A DNA stretch of 64,000 bases. It comes from Chrysomallon squamiferum. Lineage: Eukaryota > Mollusca > Gastropoda > Neomphalida > Peltospiridae. How positions within the stretch are numbered: the stretch's first letter is position 1; each line of letters opens with the position of its first letter. Of this stretch, positions 11,688 to 23,600 are shown piece after piece. The position numbers were made by a program, and so were the translations under genes. Location of the stretch: NCBI GenBank assembly GCA_012295275.1, contig CM022668.1:11175791-11239790 (forward strand). Reading direction: 5' to 3'. The notes below the pieces were generated by a model, which was given only the letters and a program-made list of their open reading frames with translations, was not told the origin of the DNA and made no database searches.

Positions 11688-14600
11688 ATGAATCAGAAGG
11701 ACATTGTATTACACATTTTCTTGGTTGGATGTTTCCTTCTGGTGTCGTCTGCGATTGAAAGAGTCTCCAGCAGTAAGATTTCCTTTTCCTTTTACTTCTA
11801 TTTAAACAGCAGAAAGATTAGTTGCTGTTTTGTTTTTTGGTTTGGTATTTTAATTTTTATTTTATTTTGTTTTTATTTTTTTATATGGTGAATGACATTG
11901 TTTATTAGTTTTATTTAAAGACAGTAAGATCTTATTTTTTGCTGTTTGTCTTAAAACAGAATAAACTATTTATTTGTTGTAGTATTTTGTTTTGAAAAAT
12001 CTAAAGTATTGTTGATTTGTTTTAATATTTTCTATACACAGTAAAGCATTGTTTATTTGCTTGTTTTTATACTCTGTGTCTTTCCAGCTATACCTGGTTG
12101 TGAGTACATCGTTATTCCAGGCAGATATGGAGATGAACTCTATCTGGAAATTGTAGGGAGCTATACACATGAAGATTGTAGAATGTTTTGTGACACACAA
12201 AACGGATATAATAATAACCCCTGTACTGCAGTAGAATATCTTGACGGCTGGTGTTATTTGTATTCTTCTGCTTACCCTTTCAGCTATGACTCTGATTCAA
12301 CAATGTACATAAAATCGTGCGAAGACGGTAAGAAAGTGTGTTGCTAAATATTCCTTCAAGATTAGATGGTAATTTATGTCTTCTATTGATTTGTTTTTCT
12401 GTTAGGAACAAAAGTTGCAAAAGAATTATAAAATATGCTAACAATCTGTATTTGTTTGTTGTTCTAACCAGTGATGCTTGACATGTTAATCAGATGAGAG
12501 AACCGGACGTAGAATAGTTAATATATGACTACATTTATCTCGAGCAATTGTAATCAGTTATAATTAAAACGATTTGCATAACTGTTTTTATTTTTGTTGT
12601 TTTCTTTCTTCTTCATCTATCACCGATTATTACTTAGCATTCGTTGAGTTTATTTTAATAAATCTATCTTTATTTTAGATATTTTAGAAATAAAATAAGA
12701 AAGATTTCTCTGTATAGGCAAGGAACATTATTTTTCCTAATGAAAATTTGTTTTGTTTTCTTTAAACAGTTTTTATTATCTGTCACAGGTACATGTGGAT
12801 TACCATGTGAAAACGACGCCACTGTAAACTTTGATGACTGTACTTGTTCTTGTTTGAATAACTGGGAAGACACACTTTGTGGTAAGTTAATTCTTCTCTG
12901 GTAACATATTTGAATGAATTATAACTGTTCAGAGTAAAACTTCAAATGAATAAATAAATTCAGCATGCAGCGCAAAATGAGAATTAGGAAAATTGATAAA
13001 CTATTTGTAAACATTCAGAAGGTGACTAATGGTAAAGAAGAATCTGGTGAGACTCCATTACAAACTTTTCATTTTAAATTAGCAACTTTTGGGATGTCCC
13101 TGAACATCATAACTACAGTGCAATTCTAAATATGCAGGATTGTATTTGTTATTGTATGTAAGGTGGGAAGGCATTTCCTTTCGTACGTTTATTTCTTTAT
13201 TTCTTAATTTTTAATTATTATACTAATATTTTCAAATGATTAATATTAAACGGATATACTGAAAATCTAAACATCGTTCAAGAACAATATTTTTAAAAAG
13301 CTTAGCGTCACAAATATCAAAATTAAATTAATAAAAAAGAAAACTGATCTAATCTAGGTTTTACACTAACAATGTATGTAACAATTATATAAGATCAGAA
13401 ACAACAATCAAATATCATTAAACACATTTTATACTAGGAGTTTTCTTCTTCTACTTGCTTCTGGTCACAAAATGATTGAACTATAAAGTACATGCATTTT
13501 CCAGAATTGAGTAAACTTTGAAAGTCAGATTAAATAAAACATGATGCTGTGCTGACTTCTTGAAGTCTGTTTAAATGAGAAAGGAAAAGATGTAGTGCTC
13601 TGTATGAAGGAGAATCTGACATAATACTTTCTGTTACATCACTATACAAACCAGATTACTGTGAGAATAATCGCACTAAAAGAGCATAGACAGAAAATAT
13701 ATCTATCTTACAATATTTATTTGTTTGTTTGTTTATTTTTCTTTTGATTTGATTGTTTGATTGTTTATTTGTTGTTGTTTTTAGTATTATTATTGTGTTG
13801 TTGCTGCTGTTTTTAATTCAGATATATGCAACATAAATTGTTCTAATGGCGCTACGTACAATGCAAATGAGTGTACCTGTACTTGTTTGAACACCTGGAG
13901 TGGAATATCATGTAGTGAGTATATTAAATAATTAGCTTTTTTTTTTTAATTCTCTACGAGGATTCATTAATATTATTAAAAAAAAAAGAAGTAATACAAA
14001 TTTAAACTCATTGTTTTTACTGTTTTTAATAGCGTCTATTTCATCCATTTCATACATAATTATAAACATATTGCAAAACAGAAGAAAATTATAGAGTTTC
14101 ATGAATAATTGAATAACTTTAAAATAACAACTATAAAATTCTGAAATAATCATAATAATGCTTTGTGGTTATTTATTTATTTATTTGTTGATTTATTTAA
14201 CTTCAGATATATGTGAAACTGAATGCTTCAATGGAGGCAGCTTTAACTCCATTAACTGCAGCTGTTTTTGTTTGAACAACTGGGAAGGAGATTTCTGTAG
14301 TAAGTATATTTTATAATTAATTCGTATGTTAATATGCAAAAAAGAAAATTTAAATCAGCAATTTCTCATTTTTCGTTTTTGGGTGGTTTTTTTTTCGTTT
14401 TATTTTATATTAATTATTTTTTTATTTTTTTATTTTTTTTCCTTAATAATTTTCCTTTATATATTTATTCATTTATTCATTTATTTATTATTTAAATTCA
14501 GATGTATGCAAGGAGGGATGTTTAAATGGCGCAGTTTTAAACTCAGATAGCTGTACCTGTTCTTGTTTGAACAACTGGGAAGGAGATTTCTGTAGTAAGT

Positions 14601-14710
14601 GTATTTTATAATTAATTCGTATGTTAATATGCAAAGAAGAAAATTTAAATCAGCAATTTCTCTTTTTCGTTTTATTTTATTTTATCTTTTTTTTTCTTAA
14701 TAATTTTCAG

Positions 14711-14741
<31 letters not shown>

Positions 14742-15370
14742 ATTTTATTTTATTTATTATTTAAATTCAGATGTATGCAACGAGGACTGTTTCAATGGCG
14801 GAGTGTTCAACTCAGATAGCTGTACCTGTTCTTGTTTGAACAACTGGGAAGGAGATTTCTGTAGTAAGTATATTAATTCATATCATAATACGGCTTTATT
14901 CTCACATCAGTTACCATGACTGATGCCTTTTCAGTTTTATTTATTTATTTATTTATTATTTAAATTTAGATGTATGCATCGAGGGCTGTTTTAATGGAGG
15001 CATCTTGAACTTAGGTGACTGCAGCTGTTCTTGTTTGAACAACTGGGAAGGAGATTTCTGTAGTAAGTATAGTAATTCATGTCATAATACGGCTTTATTC
15101 TCACCTCAGTTACTATAACTTATGCCTTTTCAGTTTTATTTATTTATTTATTTAAATTCAGATGTATGCAACGAAGACTGTATTAGTGGCGGAGTTTTCA
15201 ACTCAGGTAACTGTAGCTATTCATGTTTGAACAACTGGGAAGGAGATTTCTGTAGTAAGTATATTAATTTATATCATAATACGGCGTTATTCTCACATCA
15301 GTTACTGTGATTTATGCCTTTACAGTTTTATTTATTTATTTTATTTTAGTTTAGTATAGCTTAGTTCAGT

Positions 15371-15409
<39 letters not shown>

Positions 15410-15457
15410 TTTTTTACTTTATTTTTTTGTTTTGTTTTACTTTATTTTATTTTATTT

Positions 15458-15500
<43 letters not shown>

Positions 15501-17607
15501 CATTTTTTTATTTTTTTATTTATTTATTTATTTTTTTTTTATTTAATTTAATTTAATTTATTTGTTTATTATTTAAATTCAGATGTATGCAACGAGGACT
15601 GTCTTCCTGGCGGCGTGTTGAATGAAAGTGACTGTACTTGTTCTTGTGTCAACTACTGGATAGGAGATACATGTGGTAAGCATATTTGATAGTTGAAATA
15701 TTACTTCTTTGCAAAGATCTATACAAATTAATTTAAAAATTAAAATTTTAAATTTTAAAAAGTATATCTTTTCGTCTCTCATAGACTCATTTTAAAAGTT
15801 ATTATAATTGTATTGCAAGACAGAAATTAACCGAGTCTGTCTTATTCAAATCTGATATGTTAATATTGCGTAAAGTTAGAGTCTTACAAGTTATGAGTGG
15901 TGATGAAAGTTTAAAACAACATGTTTGTAAATAAAATTACAACAAGAAAGCAGTATTTGTGTCTCTCTTATTTAGAATATTTATCTGAAACTAAAGTTTG
16001 TTTCATGTTCGCTGTCACAATAATACATTACCGCATTTAATTCTGTTTTTATTTCACTCCGGTTTTAGTTATGTATCATGTTTTGCAAGCCCTAACTTCA
16101 CGACAGAAGGATGATAGCAACACTCATGTATTTTTCAGAAGTAGACTTTTGTTGTTTAAGTTCAGTGACACTCTTTCAGTTATTAATCATATTAATAAGC
16201 ATTTTTAGTTTCCGTAGATATCTGATACTGTTTGAATAATAAATAAAAATTGATTCAATTCTATTCTTACAGCTGTATGCAGTCTAGTCTGCCAAAATGG
16301 CGGTGTGTTGAATACGATATCTTGCACATGTACGTGCATAGAAAACTACTACGGGGATAAATGTGAGCTAAGTAAGTACTATAAATTAGAAAAAATCGTA
16401 GAAAGCAAACAAACCGAAAAACAAGAAACATTATAATATATGTATGTATGCATGTATGTATGTATGTATGTATGTATGTATGTATGAATCTATATATGTA
16501 TGTATGAACGTACATTTATTCTAAAATATTCATCACAACCATTCATTTTTCACCACACTACCCTAGATTTAAAAACATAATACGAGACAAAACACATCAT
16601 AATATTAATGTAACGAGACATAAAGCAGTTCGTAACATTAATGTAACCAAACATAAAACACATAATGGCATTAATGTAAAGACACATAAAACACACCAAA
16701 ATATTACTCTAATGAGACAAAAAACACATCATAACATTGATGTTTGACGAATCTGAAAGTAAGTGCGTTAGTAGAAAATAACAGTTTATTCTCTATGTTG
16801 ATAATGAATCTATCTCTCTCACACGTACTCACACATAAACAGACACACAAAAACACAGACACTCATACACAAACACACATTCTGAAATAGACATGCTTGT
16901 TATTCGTGTACAGACGCTTTCACACAAGAAATTTTATAAGAAGAAGAAGCAGAAGAACAAGAAGAACAAGAAGAACAAGAAGAAAAAAAAAAAATAATAA
17001 TAATCCAGAAAACAAGGAAATAAATAAAGAAATAAAACAGTCACTTATCCATTTTGCTAGATTTGTTAACATTTTATCCTTTAATTTGTGATTCCACACA
17101 AACATTTTTCAGATTGCCATGATGACGCAGTGACTATAATGCATCAGATAATAGAGAAAGAATGTAGAGGTTCTGGAATGTTGTGGTTCTGGTGTGCCAA
17201 AACCTGTCAGTTATGTCACAATGGTAAGTTGATATGTCTATGTACATGTATTTGTAAATAAACAATAGTAAAATACATGCGTATATATATAAAACAATAA
17301 GCAGGATGGACGTATTTCTCTCTGTATTACGTGTAAATGAAAGTGTTTAAATGTGATAAATATTCTTTCTTCAGTTCTTTTTGTATTCTCTTCAGTTCCT
17401 ATTTGCATCCAGAATAGACCTCAGGCTTCTTATCAGAAATTATTTATTTGATTTGTTTGTTTTCTGTTTACTGTGATAGGCGTGGTGTGCAAGGACAGAC
17501 AAGAAGAAACGTGTCGTCATTTTGAAGAACATGCGTTTGACGAAGCCACTCACATGTTCTGTTATGAACGTGAGTCCCATGAGTGTCAGCACCTCTGTTC
17601 AGAATAA
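11688..17607 (+). CDS. Secreted PAN/nine-EGF/ShK-like cysteine-rich protein
   Basis: Thirteen exons: 11688-11772, 12088-12327, 12789-12881, 13822-13914, 14207-14299, 14502-14594, 14771-14863, 14970-15062, 15162-15254, 15583-15675, 16273-16371, 17113-17223, 17480-17607. All introns are phase 1 and GT-AG; the joined frame is 468 codons plus TAA. Domains: signal peptide about 1-22; PAN/apple-like domain 30-108; nine EGF-like repeats of 31-33 residues (109-389) with pattern C-x3-C-x9-C-x-C-x-C-x8-C; ShK-like domain 390-426 with five cysteines, ending C-AKT-C-QL-C; a five-cysteine tail 427-468. In the seventh EGF (15162-15254) the fourth cysteine is tyrosine. Repeats 3-8 share W-E-G-D-F-C or a close form and are recent duplicates. 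It is probably extracellular and adhesive or lectin-like; the role is unknown. ShK-like domains also occur in non-toxic proteins, so no toxin function is implied. AATAAA overlaps the stop codon. Confidence 0.85.
14207..15675 (+). repeat. Tandemly duplicated EGF exon-intron units
   Basis: Six 93-base exons (starting 14207, 14502, 14771, 14970, 15162, 15583) repeat with their flanking introns. Introns after the 14207 and 14502 exons share ATAATTAATTCGTATGTTAA and more. Introns after the 14771, 14970 and 15162 exons share CATAATACGGC(T/G)TTATTCTC and (TTTA)n before the acceptor. Intron similarity shows that the duplications were recent or have been homogenised. Confidence 0.88.
15370..15570. repeat. 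TTTA/T-rich low-complexity intron
   Basis: (TTTA)n, then a T run of about 35 bases at 15465-15500, then TTTAA repeats, all inside the intron before the exon at 15583. It is a longer version of the (TTTA)n that ends the neighbouring introns. Confidence 0.85.
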
Positions 17608-18810
17608 ACAAAGTCCTTTTTGAAAGGTATTACTGTCTTTCTTTACTCTGTTTTTATTATTTAATTATTCAGTAGATTAATTATATAGAAACCAGTAACA
17701 ATTTGAAATATTATAAAGCAACTTTTTGTTAAATTTTTAATTACATTTTGAATACCTTTCTTACTGGTAACAAAATAAAAATTTAAAAATTTAAATTACT
17801 TATTAAATTGTAAATAAGTGAATATTTATTATTGTTGTTGTTGTTAATGTTATTGCTCTGTTAATGTTTTTATTTTTATTATGATTATTATGATTATATA
17901 TCGAAATCAAGTTATCATTAATCATTTGTGGGTTTTTTTTCGTTTAGATCTGAAATATGGGTAATGCAGTTCATGAAAACCCTGTGTCATAAATACGATC
18001 TCAGATAAAAGATATACGCTCTTAAACTAGTTTCTTTGTTGTTTTTATCAAAAGAAATAGCAACTATCAGAACAAGAACACTACTACTACATATACTGTT
18101 AATACAACAATTACTAGTACTAGTGTTTCTACTAATACTACTAGTGATAATGATTATTATAATAAAAAATATTTTAAAAAAATTAAAAATAAATCAAGAA
18201 ATAAATAAGTATACAAATCAATGAATGAAGAAATAAATAAATACGTAAACAAATTAAAAAGTGAATGTAAATAATTAAACAACGAATGAATGGATGAATG
18301 AATGAATAAGTGTAGTGTAACGCAGTAAGTAAATAAATAAGTGCACTTTCACTCATACATATTATTATCACCTTCTTTGGGATGTTACTACTACTACTAC
18401 TATTACTACTACTACTACCACTACTATTACTACTGCTACTACTTCTGCTGCTGCTAGTACTAGTACTTTATTTTATTTTATCTGTATTATCTTATAGGCA
18501 TATTATTCGACTGTGCAGGTTTTAGAAATATATGTATAATTGTCAGTAAATAAATATATAAACAAACAGTTAAAGAAATAAGTGGAACGAAAATACTCAA
18601 ATTGTATATAAGGGAAATAACTCTCATTTAAAAGGAAAATATACAGGAAGAATTAAGACGTCAAATTTCAGTAAGACTTCCTGCCATATCTCATTTTTCT
18701 AAATATTATCTACTTTATTTAAGATCAACGTTGCACTGTTCAATATTATTTATTTATTTATTTACTTACTTCCTTACTTATTTACTTACCTACTTATTTT
18801 TGTATTTATT

Positions 18811-18895
<85 letters not shown>

Positions 18896-19578
18896 CCATG
18901 CACTGTGCTCGTATGAATTTCGTTTCTAGTGCTATGTACAGTAATGTAACAAAACTGGTTATTGTCAGTTTATTTATTTATTCATTTTTGTTTTCGTTGT
19001 TGTTAAATATATATATATATATATATAAAATGAACACAACTGAAAAACAAAACAATCGTTTGTTAAGTCATATGTATTTTTTTATTCTATTAATTTTGTC
19101 TTTCTTTTTACATTTTACACCAGTTTACATGAAGCACATTTGAGTTTTATATACAAAGGTTTTTATTAACAACAAAAATGACTAGTTCACTATTTTCACA
19201 CATACTCTTCAACATGTATTCTGCCATTTTGTTAATTACTTGCTTTAATATGAATCATAATGATGATGATGATGATGATGATGACGAAAACAGCTAAGTA
19301 TAGGTAACAATATTACATTTACTTATTGGATAAAATTTTCTTCTACGTGTACATGTATTCAATGAAGCAAATAGCTGCTGTATATCATGAAATTAACAAA
19401 ATACAACAATAAATTAAATGTATGTTCTCATTTTTGAGATTTATTCTTTCCCAGTGAATGTATTTTGTTCAACAATGACTCAAGCTGTATAACTGCAATA
19501 TCTGACAAACCGATGCATTTTTATCTATTTACTTATTTTATTTACCTTTAATATTTAATTTTTGTTAATTAATTAATA

Positions 19579-19609
<31 letters not shown>

Positions 19610-19733
19610 GGGGGATAAAAGGCCAGGTTAGCAAAAGACTCCAACCATTACATGTGAATAAAATATTGAACAAAATGATAAAATAAATTTCATTATGTCT
19701 TCTGTTAACTAAACAACCATAAAATAATCATCA

Positions 19734-19779
<46 letters not shown>

Positions 19780-20592
19780 ACATATTTTAATAATTTGTTT
19801 ATATTTTTTTATGGTTAATGGATAAATGAAATGCAAAAAACACTAAGTGTATTGTTTAATATGAATAACAGCGAATAACATTAAGTTAATATTTTACACT
19901 ATAAATTATCACATTTTTAAATGACATTAAATCTTTTGCACTACTTATACAGCACTAATGGGGAAAAAACAAAAAGCAAGACAACATTTCTACATCTGAC
20001 AAACACTGATTTAAGTAAAGCAAACAGTACTGACAATTCCTCAAAATATAAAAATTACAAGAGAAGTTTACAGTAAATGCTGAATTTGCTAAACAAAATA
20101 GCTTGTTAGCTTGAAATACTGAAAGAAATCAAATTTAAATTACAAAAATAATAAAAAATGTAATTAAATGAGGATATTAATTATTGTTTCCTGTAATCTC
20201 AAACTAATTTATCAAGAAATTTATCTTTTTGTATTAAAGAACTTTCATTTACTCAACTGACATAAGCTAATTCACAATGAAGTCACAACCCATCTATTTT
20301 AAATCTTTTTTCTATTTTGTTTTAGCAAATATATTAATTACCTTTTTCAAACTATTGAACAGAGGAAAATTTATTTTTATACTTCAGATATTTTAGTTAT
20401 AATCTTACAAAATTAAGGATGTCTAAAGAAATTGTATTTCAAGGTCTAACAGAGGTAGACAAAAAGAGAATATCTCAGGTGTAGAATGAGTTTCAGTTTA
20501 AAAAGATAGTTTGACTTTTGTTGAATTACAGACTTGCATAACAGAATGAGTTATTAAAGAAGATTTTACAGATTAAGAAATCCAACAAAGTT
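17608..20592. other. Intergenic, convergent gene ends
   Basis: This lies between the 3' end of the EGF/ShK-type gene (+) and the 3' end of RALBP1 (-). I see triplet arrays (18390-18460), (CT)n at 18813-18891, (GAT)n near 19262, poly-T at 19581-19609 and (ATT)n at 19737-19778. No conserved coding exon was recognised. The open frames over the CT array are repeat artefacts. Confidence 0.6.
18813..18891. repeat. (CT)n microsatellite
   Basis: About 39 perfect CT dimers. Confidence 0.95.
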
Positions 20593-20598
20593 TTTATT
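20593..20598 (-). terminator. Candidate polyadenylation signal of RALBP1
   Basis: AATAAA on the - strand lies about 33 bases past the RALBP1 stop codon. This would give a very short 3' UTR. Other A-rich hexamers lie further downstream, so the site is only a candidate. Confidence 0.3.
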
Positions 20599-20630
20599 TT
20601 AAACATAATCATGGTGTGTCTGTTGTAAGT

Positions 20631-23600
20631 TTACAGAAATGTTTCACGGTCCATGCCACTGCTGCTGTTTGTTGATGACTCAAGTTGCCGTTGTTGTAAT
20701 AGACGTATTTCCAATTTGACAGTCAAACAAATCATCCTCTCTTCATGTATTTTCTGACACAGCTCAGAGTTCTGCTTCTGTAACAATAATAATAATATTA
20801 ACACAACAACAACCACAAAAATAATGCTAAAACAAATACAAATAACAACAACAACAGAACAACAGAGTTAACAACAATAATAATAATAATATAAATAATA
20901 ACAACAATAAAAATAACAATAACACTGCCAATAATAATATTCTTGTAAAAGAAGTCTCTAAATAAACAAAAAAAATCATAAAATAAAATGTAAATAAATT
21001 TAAGAAATATATTTTGAAAAAGAAACAACAATACCAGAAACAATATAACATTTTTTTCTGACCTCCAACATCTCATTTTCCTGTTTGAGTGACAGAAGAA
21101 TTTCTTCAAGCTCCTCCTCATCCTCACTCTCATCACTGCTGTCAGAGCTTGAACTCATGTCCTCGAGGTCTGAGTCCTGCCGCAGATACTGCAGCTCCTG
21201 TATTTCCAGATGTAATCTCTCAATTTCACTTTCCTCAGTCTCAATTTTCTGTCTCAGTTCATCAGCTGTAACATTAAGTTTATACCATTTTTCATAAAAC
21301 AACAATTTATACTTGAAATACCATTTTTGTAGTACAGTAATTTTATACCACTTTTCACAGACCAATAATATTATATCACTTTTCATACTACAGTAGTTCT
21401 ATACCATTTTTCATGGAAAAGTAATTTTATACCACTTTTTATAGAACAATAATTTTACACCACTATTCTCAGTACAGTAATTTTATACAACTTTTCATAC
21501 TACAGTAGTTTTACATCATTTTTCACAGACAAGTAACTTCATCCCCCTTTTAAAGAACAATAATTTTATACCACTATTCTCAGTACAGTAATTTTATAAA
21601 ACCTTTAATTGAAAAGTAATTTTATACCATTTTTCATACTATATTGGTTTTATACTATTTTTCATAGACCAGTAATATTATATCTCTTTTGATACTACAG
21701 TAATTTTATACCATTTTTCATAGAAAAGTAATTTTATACCACTTTTTATAGAACGATAATTTTGTATCAATTTTCATGATATATTAATTTTATACCATAT
21801 TTAATACACTATTATTTTATACCAAATTTTCATGGCACAGTAATTTTATACCATTTTCATAGCATATTAATTTTATACCACTTTTTATAGCACATTAATT
21901 TCATACCACTTTTTATTCTATATTAATGTCATACCACTTTTCATGCTACAATAATTTAATAATACCACTTTTCATGCTACATTAATTTTGTATCACTTTT
22001 CATAGCACATTAATTTTATGCCACTATCACAGACCAGTAATTTTACACCATTTTTCATTGTACAGTAATTTAAAAACTTAAAATGCCAATTAAACTACCA
22101 TAGTACAATAATTTAATATTTGGAATTTCACTTTTCATAGAACAGTAATCTAATACTCAAAATACTGTTATTATACCGTAGTACATATATATTTTAATAC
22201 TTGAAATACCACTGTTCTAATACAATAGCAAAATGTATTTTAACACTTCAATATTAGTTGTAATAACACAGAATAAGGAACTCGTATTAAGAACTCACTC
22301 TAAGGAACTCGTATTAAGAACTCACTCTAAGGAACTCGTATTAAGAATTCACTCTAAGGAACACACTCAGAACTAAAAACTCACCAATAGCTAAAAGTTC
22401 CTCTTCCTCCATTTTTTGAGCCTCACATTCTTCTAACAGAGCTTGAGTTTCTTCATCATCAACATCATCCCACATCACTGAAACATAAGACAAATCAGGA
22501 CCATCATCCTATATTACTGAAACTCAACAAAATTTATCATCATCACCATCATTGAGAAACTAATATTATCATCATCTAAACTAAAGATAAATCATCATTA
22601 TCATCCTATATTCCTTGAACACCAGAAAATGTATCATAATTTCACACGCTAGCATATAAACAGTCTGATTAGACTTTTCAACCATTGTTTTAATTTATTT
22701 CTCAAGTGATACAAACAACAACAGATATATTTTAAAAAATAAGAATAAAAGATAAAAATTAACCACCTTCTTCTTTTCCATCCATATGTACATCTGCATG
22801 GATGGTGAATGGCATATTTTGCTTGTCAACCTTGACCTCTGACACAGGTTTGTTGACCTCTGAGAACTTGACTTTTCTTTTCTCTGTTGTCTTTTTCTCA
22901 CCTAACAGCTCCTCCTCAAGGAATCGCAGCTCCTCAGACTTACGAAATGATTCTTCAACCTAAAGGACATTGTTAAATGTAGCAATAGCTTGTTACATAC
23001 ATTTCTCATCTAATTATCGAAACAAATAAGTTTCAAAACTTAATAACCATCATTTATTTTTATCTAACATTATCTAATTTTTAAAATGTCCTTTGATAGT
23101 ATACTATCTAGTTTTAACATGTCATTTGTCTTGTTTTGACACTGCACTAATCTAGTTGTAAGTCTACACTAATCTAATGTTAACACTAAAGTGATTTTAA
23201 AACTACATTAATTCTAAAAGCACACTAATTTTATGACTGCTGTGACCCAAGTGAACTTACTGTCTCTTCTTTCTTGCATGGCACTGGCTCAGCTTTGACT
23301 GGCTGAAGCAGTTCATTGGTTAAATGGACAAGGGGATGGACGGGGATTCCTTCATCCTTCACAACATCTTTCTGCAAACTGTCTTCTTTGGTCTCTAAGT
23401 TTTTCATCTCTTCTTTAATTTTTTCTTTCTCTTCTTTCACTTTTGTTTTTTCCAGCATTTCATCTGTTTCAATGAATTCGTTTGTCTCAATTTCCTTCAT
23501 CTGGCTTCCTTCCTTCTTTCCATCAGTTTGATCCGATTCACCTCTCTCCTCCATCGGCTTAGATTCACCTTCGTTTTTCCTACTGGACTCTTTCACCTCC

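Noticed and set aside
17113-17223. Calling the EGF/ShK-type gene a toxin
   Set aside because: ShK-like domains are common in non-toxic extracellular proteins and enzymes. Only five of the usual cysteines are inside this exon, and the rest of the protein looks adhesive rather than toxin-like.
21085-21297. Serine-rich frame on the + strand
   Set aside because: Antisense shadow of the acidic coiled-coil exon 13 of RALBP1.
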